Assembly (NCBI GenBank): GCA_910584485.1 | Contig: CAJUAV010000001.1 | Location: forward strand, 62,001 to 126,000 | DNA length: 64,000 nt | Reading direction: 5' to 3' | From: an uncultured Alistipes sp. | GTDB taxonomy: Bacteria > Bacteroidota > Bacteroidia > Bacteroidales > Rikenellaceae | Shown here: positions 8,110 through 16,727 of the stretch, in pieces | How positions within the stretch are numbered: position 1 is the first letter of the stretch | Layout of the letters: every line of letters starts with the position of its first letter | Position numbers and translations under genes: made by a program | The notes under the pieces: generated by a model | Database searches by the model: none | What the model was told of the DNA's origin: nothing | Seen by the model: the letters and a program-made list of their open reading frames with translations, nothing else

Positions 8110-10413
8110 TCAGAAGCGGACCGTCACGTTGCCCAGCACGTGGATCGGCGCCTGCGGAAAGTAGTAGGCCATGTCGTAGCGCTCGCCCTTGTACATGTAG
8201 GAGTAGCCGTAACCGTTGCTCTCGTAGCGGGCGTCGAAGAGGTTGTAGATCGTAAGACCCAGGCGAACCTGCTTGGCGGCCTTCGTGCGGAACGCATAGC
8301 CGAGGTTCAGGTGCGTCACGCAGTACGAATCGAGCTGCTGCGCCTTGTTCTCGTTGTTGGTCAGGTACTGGTCGCCGACCCACTGCGTCTGGAAGACTGC
8401 CTCGAAACCGCGGTGGTGGAAATCGAGCGTGAGGGCTCCCATCGCTTCGGGCGAGAAGGCGATGCGCATGTCGCCGAGGTTCTGGCCGTAGGTGGGGCTG
8501 TCGTAGAGCTCGTCGACGTAATCCTCGATCTTGTTTTGGCTGAAGGTGGCGTTGGCACTCGCCGTGAACCAGTCGGCGACGCGCCAGGCGGCCGACAGCT
8601 CGATGCCGCGGCGGTAGCTCTTCGGCACATTGACGTTCAGGGCATTCGAACTGTCGTTGACGCGCCCCGTCGGAACGAGCTGGTCGCGGTAGTCCATCCA
8701 ATAGAAGTTGATGCCCAGCGACAGCCGAGGAGCCGTGTAGGCGTAGCCCAGTTCATAGTCGTAGAGCTTTTCGGAGTCGGGGTAGCTGTCGTCGGCCGCG
8801 AAGAGGTAACGATCCGTGAAATCCGAACGCGTCGGCTCCTTCTGCGCCACGGCGAACGAGGCGTAAAGGGCATGCCGCTGCGCGATCTGCCAGTGCAGAC
8901 CCGCCCGCGGGTTGAAGAAGCCGTACCGTTTGTCGACGTCGATCGGCTGCATGCCGGTTTCGTCGTTCAGGTAGTTGTCGTTCGACCCCCACGCCTTGTA
9001 GTGCACGTAGCGGTACTGGAGGTCGGCGAACAGACGCAGCCCCTTGGCCGCTTGCCAGTTGGCGCGGACGAAGAGGTTGGCGTCGTCCTTGCGCACGTCG
9101 TTGTCGTACCAGCGCTTGCTGCGATAGAGCTCCTCATCGAGCCCCTGCACCCAGTCGAGTTCGCCCCAGTGCGGGCAGGTGTAGCGGCTCCACGAACCGC
9201 CGAACGAGAGGTCGAGCCGCTGCGAGGCGTAGTGCGCCGCGGTCTGCAAGCCCCCCAGGTGGTTGCGCATGATCTTTTCGCGGATCAGGTCCTTGCGGAT
9301 CTTCTCCCCCTCGGGTGTGAACGCGACGTCGTTCGGGAAGAGGTACTGGAAGAGCTTCGCATCGTCCTTGTACTGCTTGTAGTAGCCGTAGCCGTAGGTG
9401 TAGAAGGCCGTGGCGTTGAGCTCCCAGCGGTCGTCGATGCGCTGGTTCAGGATCAGCTGGTTGTTGATTTGCAGGTAATTGTCGGTCTGGTCATCGTAGT
9501 AGCCGACCTGCTGCCACTCGTACTCCTCGCTGTTCCAGACGCGGTGCGAATGCGCATCGTCGGTGGTGAACATGCCGCTCGAGTTGTAGCGGCGGCCGTT
9601 CAGCCGCATTTCGTCCTTCGTGGCGCCGTTGTACGTCAGGCCCGTTTTCGCCTGCCCGCCGAACGACACGAGCTTGAGCATCGTGTTGCCGCGGCAGTAA
9701 CCGGCCTGGAGCAGGTAGGATTTGAGGTCCGTGGCGCCGCGGTCGATGTAGCCGTCCGAAGCGATGTGGGTCAGACGGGCGTCGAGGACCCAGCTGCCGC
9801 CGAGGAGCCCCGACGAGAGGCTGACGGCCTGTTTCTGCGTGTTGTAGGAGCCGTACGAGAGCGACGCCTCGCCGCCGAACTCGGTGCCGACGGCCTCGGT
9901 GGTCATGCTGACGGCGCCGCCGAAGGCACCCGTGCCGTTGGTCGAGACGCCCGCTCCGCGCTGGATCTGGACAGAACCCACCGACGAAACGAGGTCGGGG
10001 GTGTCGTACCAGTACATCGAGTGCGAGTCGGGATTGTTCATCGAAACGCCGTTGATCGTAACGTTCAGGCGCGTGGCGTCGGTTCCGCGCAGGCGGATCG
10101 AGGTGCCGCCGATGCCGATGCCCGTCTCGTTGGTGGCAATCAGCGAGGGGGTGAAGGCGAGTGCCGAAGGAAGATCGGTACCGTAGCTGTTGCGGGCGAT
10201 CGCTTCGCGGCCGAGGTCGGCGAAGGCGACGGGCGTCTGCGACGTGGCGCGCGTGGCGACCACCTCGATCTGCTGGAGGTGGTGCATGCGGATCGAGTCG
10301 TCCGAGTCGGCTGCGGGTTGTGCGATGGGAGCGGTGCGTGCGGGTTCAGCGGCCTGCAACGCGGCGGCAGCGGCGAATACGCATGCCGTCAGAGATAAAA
10401 AAAACCTTTTCAT
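8110..10413 (-). CDS. TonB-dependent outer-membrane receptor for thiamine (predicted)
   Basis: The 767-residue protein has a signal peptide (MKRFFLSLTACVFAAAAALQA), a TonB-box-like IEVVATRA near residue 50, a plug domain (LRGTDATRLNVTINGVSMNNPDS, then the IQRGAGVSTNGTGAFGGAV segment typical of plugs) and a 22-strand barrel ending in a terminal F (VTVRF). It has no N-terminal carboxypeptidase-like domain and no SusD partner, so it is a vitamin or metal type receptor rather than a glycan one. The TPP riboswitch upstream and pnuC downstream point to thiamine or a phosphorylated form. The ATG at 10413 lies about 30 nt from the riboswitch end. Confidence 0.88.
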   Translation of the reverse strand: MKRFFLSLTACVFAAAAALQAAEPARTAPIAQPAADSDDSIRMHHLQQIEVVATRATSQTPVAFADLGREAIARNSYGTDLPSALAFTPSLIATNETGIGIGGTSIRLRGTDATRLNVTINGVSMNNPDSHSMYWYDTPDLVSSVGSVQIQRGAGVSTNGTGAFGGAVSMTTEAVGTEFGGEASLSYGSYNTQKQAVSLSSGLLGGSWVLDARLTHIASDGYIDRGATDLKSYLLQAGYCRGNTMLKLVSFGGQAKTGLTYNGATKDEMRLNGRRYNSSGMFTTDDAHSHRVWNSEEYEWQQVGYYDDQTDNYLQINNQLILNQRIDDRWELNATAFYTYGYGYYKQYKDDAKLFQYLFPNDVAFTPEGEKIRKDLIREKIMRNHLGGLQTAAHYASQRLDLSFGGSWSRYTCPHWGELDWVQGLDEELYRSKRWYDNDVRKDDANLFVRANWQAAKGLRLFADLQYRYVHYKAWGSNDNYLNDETGMQPIDVDKRYGFFNPRAGLHWQIAQRHALYASFAVAQKEPTRSDFTDRYLFAADDSYPDSEKLYDYELGYAYTAPRLSLGINFYWMDYRDQLVPTGRVNDSSNALNVNVPKSYRRGIELSAAWRVADWFTASANATFSQNKIEDYVDELYDSPTYGQNLGDMRIAFSPEAMGALTLDFHHRGFEAVFQTQWVGDQYLTNNENKAQQLDSYCVTHLNLGYAFRTKAAKQVRLGLTIYNLFDARYESNGYGYSYMYKGERYDMAYYFPQAPIHVLGNVTVRF

Positions 10414-10441
10414 CGTTTAACTTTGAGTAAGTAAAAACCTG

Positions 10442-10610
10442 AAAAGGGGTGTCGAATGTTGATTATGCTTTCCCGGTCTCGGCATTACCCGTATCCGGTA
10501 CGATGGGTATAATCTCAGCCCGCCGACCTCTCCGCGATCCGTTCGCGACCGAATCGTTCCGCCGCAGCCCGAGGGCGTTGGCGACCGGAGCGGGGCAGGC
10601 ACCCCTTTTT
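10442..10610 (-). promoter_or_regulatory. TPP (thiamine pyrophosphate) riboswitch
   Basis: On the minus strand the conserved aptamer pieces occur in order: GGGGTGCC (10605-10598), GGCTGAGATTATACCC (10520-10505, with the invariant CTGAGA), GATACGGGTAATGCC (10495-10481) and GGGAAAG (10474-10468). P2 is GGGGT/ATACCC; P3 is GCCTGCC/GGCGGGC and is enlarged by an insert of roughly 60 bases. Downstream, CACCCCTTTT (10451-10442) is a perfect 10-base complement of AAAAGGGGTG at the aptamer's 5' end (10609-10600), a likely switching strand near the start codon. Binding TPP should reduce expression of the receptor and pnuC, as in known thi elements. Confidence 0.92.
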
Positions 10611-10617
10611 GTCGGCG

Positions 10618-10647
10618 CGAAGATACGGCAAAAAACGCAAAATTCAA
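10618..10647 (-). promoter_or_regulatory. Promoter of the thiamine-uptake operon
   Basis: On the minus strand TTG (10647-10645), a 19-bp spacer and TATCTTCG (10625-10618) place transcription start about 5-10 nt before the riboswitch aptamer. Confidence 0.6.
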
Positions 10648-10678
10648 ATCGCGCTCCGAAAAATCGGCCGGCGGAGCG

Positions 10679-10712
10679 AAAAAAAGGCCGACGCGCAGTT
10701 GCGCATCGGCCT
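10679..10712 (-). terminator. Intrinsic terminator of xylA
   Basis: On the minus strand AGGCCGA-T-GCGC pairs with GCGC-G-TCGGCCT (12 bp including one T-G pair) around an AACT loop, then a run of T (A at 10679-10685 on the plus strand). Confidence 0.92.
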
Positions 10713-10732
10713 CTTCGACGGAAGGATTCGGT

Positions 10733-12043
10733 TTAGATGTACATGTTTACGATCGCCTCGTAAAGCTCCTGCTTGCCGCTGATCTGCTTCGGCTCGTGCG
10801 TGCGGGCGTAGTCGGCGACCTCTTCGAGGGTGAGCTTGCCCTCCTCGAACTCCTTGCCCTTGCCGCCGTCGTACGAAGCGTAGCGCTCGGCGAGCATCTG
10901 CGTGTAGGGCGAGTGCTCCAGCAGGTCGGCCGCGATGAGCAGCGCGCGGGCCATCGTGTCCATGCCCGCGATGTGGGCGATGAAGAGGTCCTCGGGATCG
11001 GTCGAGTTGCGGCGGGTCTTGGCGTCGAAGTTCGTGCCGCCGCCCTGAAGGCCGCCGCCGCGAACGATCACCATCATCGCCTGAACCAGCTCGTAGAGGT
11101 CGATCGGGAACTGGTCCGTATCCCAGCCGTTCTGGTAGTCGCCGCGGTTGGCGTCGATCGAACCGAGCATGCCCGCGTCGACGGCGCACTGCAGCTCGTG
11201 CTCGAAGGTGTGGCCCGCGAGCGTGGCGTGGTTCACCTCGATGTTGACCTTGAAATCTTTGTCGAGGCCGTGGGCGCGGAGGAAGCCGATGACCGTCTCC
11301 GTGTCGACGTCGTACTGGTGCTTCATCGGCTCCATGGGTTTGGGCTCGATCAGGAAATTGCCCTTGAAGCCCTGCTTACGGGCGTAGTCGCGGGCCATCG
11401 TCAGCATCGTGGCCATGTGCTCCTTCTCACGCTTCATGTCGGTGTTGAGCAGCGACATGTAGCCTTCGCGGCCGCCCCAGAAGACGTAGTTTTCGCCGCC
11501 CAGCGCGATCGTCGCGTCGATGGCGTTCTTGATCTGCAGCATGGCGCGGGCCGCCGTGTCGAAATCGGGGTTCGTCGAGGCGCCGTTCATGTAGCGGGCG
11601 TTGCCGAAGACGTTGGCCGTGCCCCACAGCAGCTTGATGCCCGTTTCGGCCTGCTTCTGCTTGGCATAGGCGACGATTTCACGCAGGTTGGCTTCGTACT
11701 TGGCGGGATCGGGATCCTCGTCGACGAGGTCTACGTCGTGGAAGCAGTAGTACTCGATGCCCATCTTCTGCATGAACTCGAAGCCCGCATCCATCTTGGC
11801 CTTGGCGCGCTCGATCGGGCAGGCTGCCTCGTTCCAGGGGAAATGTTTCGTGCCGCCGCCGAACTGGTCGGCGCCTTCGGCGCACAGCGTGTGCCACCAG
11901 GCCATCGAGAAGCGCAGCCAGTCCTTCATCTTGCGGCCGGCAACGACCTGCTCGGGATTGTAGTAGTGGAACGCCATCGGGTTCTTCGACTCCTTGCCCT
12001 CGAACGGAATCTTACCGATCGACGGGAAAAACTCTTTTGCCAT
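10733..12043 (-). CDS. xylA: Xylose isomerase
   Basis: This cytoplasmic enzyme interconverts D-xylose and D-xylulose. The 436-residue length fits the class II enzymes. Visible motifs include the catalytic-histidine region FHDVDL, WGGREGY, the metal-site segment IEPKPMEPMKHQYDVD, EVNHATLAGH (second metal-ligand histidine) and GSIDANRGD. The start at 12043 gives MAKEFFPSIGKI, the usual N-terminus of Bacteroidales XylA. It follows xylB in the same direction across a 352-bp spacer and ends at a strong terminator. Confidence 0.97.
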   Translation of the reverse strand: MAKEFFPSIGKIPFEGKESKNPMAFHYYNPEQVVAGRKMKDWLRFSMAWWHTLCAEGADQFGGGTKHFPWNEAACPIERAKAKMDAGFEFMQKMGIEYYCFHDVDLVDEDPDPAKYEANLREIVAYAKQKQAETGIKLLWGTANVFGNARYMNGASTNPDFDTAARAMLQIKNAIDATIALGGENYVFWGGREGYMSLLNTDMKREKEHMATMLTMARDYARKQGFKGNFLIEPKPMEPMKHQYDVDTETVIGFLRAHGLDKDFKVNIEVNHATLAGHTFEHELQCAVDAGMLGSIDANRGDYQNGWDTDQFPIDLYELVQAMMVIVRGGGLQGGGTNFDAKTRRNSTDPEDLFIAHIAGMDTMARALLIAADLLEHSPYTQMLAERYASYDGGKGKEFEEGKLTLEEVADYARTHEPKQISGKQELYEAIVNMYI

Positions 12044-12395
12044 AGTTGTAATATAGGTGTTAGGTATTTGTTTGTTCGTTTTTTTTGTCGTATTCGGTCG
12101 CGGTCCGGCGCACGTAGTGCACTCGTTCGAGGCGCGGCTTCGGGGCTATCGTGAAAGGGGCGTCTTCGACGCTCTATTCACTCGGGGCGGAGCTTGCGAA
12201 GCGCACGCACTCGCAAGAGTTGCGGGCCTAAAGCGGGGCGAAGCTCCGGCCCGCCGAGCTGCGCGCGAAAATTGCGGTTCGGATGGCAGCCTGCCGAGGG
12301 AACGCCTTCGCGGTTCGTGCGGGGTTGCGGCCGCCGTCGACTGCGCGTCGCCCCATGCCGAAATGTCTTTGCGAGGCTCTGCCGCCCGCTTCCGC
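12044..12395 (-). other. Spacer between xylB and xylA
   Basis: There is no credible gene in these 352 bp. Nearest xylB the region is very GC-rich with several palindromes and contains REP-like copy B. The 60 bp just before xylA turns A-rich on the minus strand, like a leader. No good TTG/TAnnTTTG pair was found, so xylA is either co-transcribed with xylB or uses an atypical promoter. Confidence 0.5.
12213..12255 (-). repeat. REP-like intergenic element, copy B (downstream of xylB)
   Basis: On the minus strand it opens GGCGGGCCG-G-AGC and closes AGGCCCGCA followed by ACTCTTGC, matching the core of copies C and E and the tail of copy A (AAGAGTTGCGGGCCT at 12215-12229, plus strand). As with the other copies it is oriented with the gene it follows. 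Confidence 0.45.
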
Positions 12396-13880
12396 TTACC
12401 GTTCCAGCCGTCGCTCCACCTCCCGTTTCCAGGCGGCGTAGCCCGCTTCGAGCGCTGCGCGATCCTCCTCGGCGGGTTCGATCACCTCCAACCGCCGCAG
12501 CGAGGCGAAAGCCTCCTCGCGGCTCTTGTAGAGCCCTGCGCCGAGCGCCGCTCCGCGGGCCGCACCCAGCGAGCCGTCCGTGTCGAAGAGCTCGATGCGG
12601 GCCCCCGTCAGCGTGGCGAGCGTCCGACGGAAGAGGGGCGAGAGGAAGAGGTTGGCCTTGCCCGCACGGATCACGTCGGGTTTCAGTCCCAGTTCGCGCA
12701 TCAGGTCGATGCCGTAGCGGAACGAGTAGGCGATGCCCTCCTGCGCCGCGCGCAGGATGTGGGCCGTCGTGTGGCGGTTCAGATCGATGCCGACGATCGC
12801 TGCCCCCGTCGTGCGATTGCCCAGCACGCGCTCGGCGCCGTTGCCGAAGGGCAGAACGAGCAGCCCGTCCGAGCCCGCGGGGGCCTGGGCCGCCAGGTCG
12901 TTCATTTCGCCGTAGCCGAGCGTCTCGCGGACCACGTTGCGGCGCATCCACGAATTGAGACATCCCGTGCCGTTGATGCAGAGCAGGATGCCGTAACGGG
13001 GCGCTTCGGGGCGGTGGTTGACGTGCACGAAGGTATTGACGCGCGAAAGCGGATCGGCCTTCGGCGTGTCGACCACGCCGTACACCACGCCGCTCGTGCC
13101 CCCTGTGGCGGCGATTTCGCCCGCCTCCATCACGTTGAGCGAGAAGGCGTTGTTGGGCTGGTCGCCCGCGCGGTAGGCGATGGGCGTTCCTTCGGGAATG
13201 CCCAGCAGCGCTTCGGTTTCGGCGCTGGTGCGCGCCTCGATGCCGATCGAGGGACCCGCTTCGGGGATCATCGCATGGGGAATGCCGTAGTAATCGGCCA
13301 CGAAATCGGCGCGGCGCTCCTCCTTGAAATCCCACAGGATCTGCTCCGAAAGGCCGCTGACGGTGGTCGAAACGCGGCCCGAGAGGCGGTAGGCGATGTA
13401 GTCGCCCGGGAGGATGAAGCGGTCGATTTCGGCGAAGAGTTCGGGTTCATTGCGCTTGACCCAGGCGAGCTTCGAGGCGGTGAAATTGCCCGGCGAATTG
13501 AGCGTGCGGGCCAGGCAGTAGTCGCGGCCGATCGCTTCGAGGGCCTCGGCGCCGATCTCCACGGCGCGCGAATCGCACCAGATGATCGCCTTGCGCAGCG
13601 GCTTGTGCTCCTTCGAGAGGGCCACCATGCCGTGCATCTGGTAAGTGATGCCGACGGCCGCCACGTCGCGCATGGAGTGCTCGGCGGCGATTTTGCGGAT
13701 GCCTTCGACGGCGTATTTCCACCACATGTCGGGATCCTGCTCGGCCCAGCCGCTGCGCAGCGCCTCGATGGGCATCTCCTGCGACGGATTGGTCGAGGAG
13801 GCCACGCAGGCACCCGTAGCCACGTCGAGCAGCGAAACCTTGACGGACGACGAACCGATGTCGATTCCTAGACTCTTCAT
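12396..13880 (-). CDS. xylB: Xylulokinase
   Basis: This 494-residue FGGY-family sugar kinase phosphorylates D-xylulose to xylulose 5-phosphate after XylA, feeding the pentose phosphate pathway. The N-terminal ATPase motif is LGIDIGSSSVKVSLLD; the substrate loop YQMHGMVAL with the catalytic Asp region (CDSRA) and the C-terminal GGTSGVVYG and GNRTTGA/GIDLNRHT segments follow. The start MKSLGIDIG has the family's normal N-terminus. It is the first gene of the xylBA unit, with a promoter 58-88 bp upstream. Confidence 0.96.
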   Translation of the reverse strand: MKSLGIDIGSSSVKVSLLDVATGACVASSTNPSQEMPIEALRSGWAEQDPDMWWKYAVEGIRKIAAEHSMRDVAAVGITYQMHGMVALSKEHKPLRKAIIWCDSRAVEIGAEALEAIGRDYCLARTLNSPGNFTASKLAWVKRNEPELFAEIDRFILPGDYIAYRLSGRVSTTVSGLSEQILWDFKEERRADFVADYYGIPHAMIPEAGPSIGIEARTSAETEALLGIPEGTPIAYRAGDQPNNAFSLNVMEAGEIAATGGTSGVVYGVVDTPKADPLSRVNTFVHVNHRPEAPRYGILLCINGTGCLNSWMRRNVVRETLGYGEMNDLAAQAPAGSDGLLVLPFGNGAERVLGNRTTGAAIVGIDLNRHTTAHILRAAQEGIAYSFRYGIDLMRELGLKPDVIRAGKANLFLSPLFRRTLATLTGARIELFDTDGSLGAARGAALGAGLYKSREEAFASLRRLEVIEPAEEDRAALEAGYAAWKREVERRLER

Positions 13881-13937
13881 ATCGTAGTTTGTTGGTTGTT
13901 TTTCCGTTGCCTCGGGGCAAAGCCCCGTTTAATAAAG

Positions 13938-13968
13938 TAAAAGTACGGTTTTATTTCGGGATATGCAA
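13938..13968 (-). promoter_or_regulatory. Promoter of xylB-xylA
   Basis: On the minus strand TTG (13968-13966), a 20-bp spacer and TACTTTTA (13945-13938; seven of eight positions fit). The leader then contains a small CGGGGC-TTT-GCCCCG hairpin (about 13913-13927) with no T run, which may be an operator or stabiliser. Confidence 0.55.
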
Positions 13969-13978
13969 TGCCTGCGGC

Positions 13979-14012
13979 AAAAAAAACCTCCTTCTTGCGG
14001 AAAAGAAAGAGG
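13979..14012 (-). terminator. Intrinsic terminator of galM
   Basis: On the minus strand CCTCTTTCTT pairs with AAGAAGGAGG (10 bp, one T-G) around TTCCGC, followed by eight T. It closes the ychF-SIMPL-gltX-galM group. Confidence 0.9.
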
Positions 14013-14023
14013 CTTTCGGTTCG

Positions 14024-15079
14024 TCAGGCAAAGGTCTCGAAGCGGTAGACGATCTTCTGGCAGTAGAGTTCCCCGGGGTGCAGCAGCGGCGAGGGGAAGG
14101 CGGGGTGGTGGATCGCGTCGGGGTGGTTCTGACACTCGATCGCCACGCCGTCGTGGTCCTCGTAGGGGCGGCCCGATTTCGAGACGGCCGATCCCGCGAG
14201 CCAGTTGCCCGTGTAGATCATCACCCCGGGCTGCGACGTGAGCACGCGCACGAGGCGGCCCGACTTGCGCGAACGCAGCGCGCCGATTTCGCCGAGGATG
14301 TTCGGCCGCCAGCCGTCGGCGGGGAAGGGGTGGTCGTACCCCTTGAAATCGCGGATGCGGTTGAACGGATCGTCGATGCCGTCGCGCAGGGGACGGAACG
14401 TGCGGAAATCCTGTGCCGTACCCGCCGCATCGAGCCAGCGGCCCGTCGGGATCTGGAATTCGTTCACCTCCAGTACGCGCGAGCAGTCGAGTCGCAGCTC
14501 GTGATCGAGCACCGAGCCCGACGACTCGCCGTCGAGGTTGAAATAGACGTGGTTCGTCAGGTTGACGACCGTCGTGCGGTCCGTGCGGGCCAGGTAGGTG
14601 ATTTCGAGCTGGTTTTCGTCATCGAAATCGAAGACGGCCTCGACGTTCAGTTCGCCCGGGTAGTTCTGGTCGCCGTCCTCCGAGAGGAGCGACATCACCA
14701 CGCGGTTCGTCTCGACGCGGCTTTCCCACACGCGGTTGGCGAAATTCTTCGTTCCGCCGTGCAGGTGGTTGCGGCCGTTGTTGATCTCCAGCCGATAGTC
14801 GGTGCCCTCGATCGTCATGCGGCCGTCGGCGATGCGGTTGGCGCAGCGGCCGACGCTCTTGCCCATGGCGGGAGCGTCGCCGAAATAACCCTCGGGATCG
14901 CAGTAGCCCAGCACGACGTCCGCCATGCGGCCCTCGCGGTCGGGGACGATCGCCGCGAGGATCGTGGCGCCGTAGTTCGACAGCTGCACCTCGGCGCCCG
15001 CGTCGTTGCGCATCGTGTAGCGGATGATCGCCTCGCCCTCGGGCGTGAGGCCCCACACGTGTTGTTCGATGGTTGTCAT
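14024..15079 (-). CDS. galM: Aldose 1-epimerase (galactose mutarotase)
   Basis: This enzyme interconverts the alpha and beta anomers of aldohexoses so that they can enter metabolism. The 351-residue protein shows the GalM landmarks: LSNYGATI near the N-terminus, GRCANRI, NGRNHLHGG (substrate-binding His), TNHVYFNLDG (second catalytic His) and late VAIECQNHPDAIHHP with the catalytic Glu region. No signal peptide is present, so it is cytoplasmic, unlike many secreted Bacteroides GalM proteins. The start MTTIEQHVWG at 15079 was taken because a longer frame upstream runs through gltX. It lies 44 bp behind gltX. Confidence 0.93.
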   Translation of the reverse strand: MTTIEQHVWGLTPEGEAIIRYTMRNDAGAEVQLSNYGATILAAIVPDREGRMADVVLGYCDPEGYFGDAPAMGKSVGRCANRIADGRMTIEGTDYRLEINNGRNHLHGGTKNFANRVWESRVETNRVVMSLLSEDGDQNYPGELNVEAVFDFDDENQLEITYLARTDRTTVVNLTNHVYFNLDGESSGSVLDHELRLDCSRVLEVNEFQIPTGRWLDAAGTAQDFRTFRPLRDGIDDPFNRIRDFKGYDHPFPADGWRPNILGEIGALRSRKSGRLVRVLTSQPGVMIYTGNWLAGSAVSKSGRPYEDHDGVAIECQNHPDAIHHPAFPSPLLHPGELYCQKIVYRFETFA

Positions 15080-15123
15080 GATCGTTTCGTTTCGGTTGCG
15101 GGAGGGGCCCCCTCCCGTGCGGG

Positions 15124-16659
15124 TTACTCGGCGGGTCGGAGGGTTTCGAAAAGTCGGTCGATGCGGCGCAGGGTCTCCTCCTTGCCGATGAACGACGTGA
15201 CGTCGTACATGCCGGGGCCCTTGCCTGCGCCGACGAGCGCCAGACGGAGCGTGTTCATCACCTGTCCGACGCCGTAGCCCTGCTTCTCGATCCAGCCGTG
15301 CACGACCGATTCGGTGTTCGCGAGCGAGAAATCGTCGATCGCGGCCAGCACCTCGCGCAGCTCGCGCAGGATGCGCGGATTGTCGCCCTTCCAGTATTTG
15401 CGCGCCTGCTTCTCCTCGTACTCGGCGGGAGCCGTGAAGAAGAAGGAGGTGAGGTCCCACAGCTCCGTGACGAACGAGGCGCGCTCCTTCATGATGCCCG
15501 CCGCGCGTCCTGCGAGCTCGTCCGAGACCTCGATGCCGTGCTCGCGCAGGATCGGCTGGTAGAGAACGGCCAGTTCGGCGTCGCTCAAACGGTGCATGTA
15601 CTGGGCGTTGAACCATTTCGCCTTTTCGGGCTGGAAACGGGCGCCCGATTTCGAGACGCGGTCGAGCGAGAAGCCCTCGACGAGCTCGCGCATCGTGAAA
15701 AGCTCCTGCTCGGTGCCGGGGTTCCATCCCAGCAGCGCCAGCATGTTGATGAAGGCCTCGGGCAGGTAGCCGTCCTCGCGGTAGCCGCGGGCCGTGTCGC
15801 CCGTGGCGGGCGAGCGCCAGAAGAGCGGGAAGACGGGGAAGCCCATCTTGTCGCCGTCGCGCTTCGAGAGCTTGCCGCCGCCCGTGGGTTTGAGCAGCAG
15901 GGGCAGGTGGGCGAAGGCGGGCTGCGAATCGCTCCAGCCGAAGGCGCGGTAGAGCAGGTAGTGCAGCGGCAGCGAGGGGAGCCACTCTTCGCCGCGGATC
16001 ACGTGCGAAATCTCCATCAGGTGGTCGTCGACGATGTTGGCCAGGTGGTAGGTTGGCAGGCGGTCGGCCGATTTGTAGAGCACCTTGTCGTCGAGCGTCG
16101 AGGTGTTCACCTCCACGTGGCCGCGGATCAGGTCGTCCATCTTCACCACCTCGTTTTCGGGCATCTTGAAGCGGATCACCCACTGGTCGCCGCGTGCGAT
16201 GCGCTTTTCGACCTCCTCGGCGGAGAGCCGCAGCGAGGTTTCGAGCCGCTCGCGGACCTCGTGGTTGTAGGCGAAGGCCTTGCCGGCCGCTTCGGCCTCC
16301 TTGCGGAGCGCATCGAGCGCTTCGGCCGAGTCGAAGGCGTAGTAGGCCCAGCCCGCCTCGACGAGCTGCAGGGCGTAGCGGAGGTAGATTTCGCGGCGCT
16401 CGCTCTGACGATAGGGGGCGTGCGGACCGCCGACGCCGACTCCTTCGTCGATCTCGATGCCGCACCAACGGAGCGATTCGAGGATGTACTCCTCGGCCCC
16501 CGGGACGAAGCGCTGCGAGTCGGTGTCTTCGATGCGGAGGATCATTTTGCCGCCGTGACGGCGGGCGAACAGGTAGTTGTAGAGGGCCGTGCGGACGCCG
16601 CCGATGTGGAGCGGGCCCGTCGGACTGGGCGCGAAACGAACGCGAACAGCTTTTTCCAT
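15124..16659 (-). CDS. gltX: Glutamate--tRNA ligase
   Basis: This is a class I aminoacyl-tRNA synthetase charging tRNA-Glu with glutamate. The HIGH motif appears as PTGPLHIGG at residues 13-21 and the KMSKS motif as KLSKRDGDK. DTDSQR after the HIGH region and the C-terminal helical anticodon-binding region are normal. The 511-residue length matches discriminating or non-discriminating bacterial GluRS; which type cannot be told from sequence alone. It starts at MEKAVRVRFAPSPTG. A 7-bp GC hairpin without a T run (16688-16708) lies between it and the preceding SIMPL gene. Confidence 0.97.
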   Translation of the reverse strand: MEKAVRVRFAPSPTGPLHIGGVRTALYNYLFARRHGGKMILRIEDTDSQRFVPGAEEYILESLRWCGIEIDEGVGVGGPHAPYRQSERREIYLRYALQLVEAGWAYYAFDSAEALDALRKEAEAAGKAFAYNHEVRERLETSLRLSAEEVEKRIARGDQWVIRFKMPENEVVKMDDLIRGHVEVNTSTLDDKVLYKSADRLPTYHLANIVDDHLMEISHVIRGEEWLPSLPLHYLLYRAFGWSDSQPAFAHLPLLLKPTGGGKLSKRDGDKMGFPVFPLFWRSPATGDTARGYREDGYLPEAFINMLALLGWNPGTEQELFTMRELVEGFSLDRVSKSGARFQPEKAKWFNAQYMHRLSDAELAVLYQPILREHGIEVSDELAGRAAGIMKERASFVTELWDLTSFFFTAPAEYEEKQARKYWKGDNPRILRELREVLAAIDDFSLANTESVVHGWIEKQGYGVGQVMNTLRLALVGAGKGPGMYDVTSFIGKEETLRRIDRLFETLRPAE

Positions 16660-16727
16660 CCGTGTGATAGCGTTTTATTGGGTTAGTCCGCCCCTTGCGC
16701 GGGGGCGGCGATGTTTTGTGCGGAGCG

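Noticed and set aside
16688..16708. CCGCCCC...GGGGCGG hairpin between the SIMPL gene and gltX as a terminator
   Set aside because: No T run on either strand; probably only a stem in the intercistronic region.
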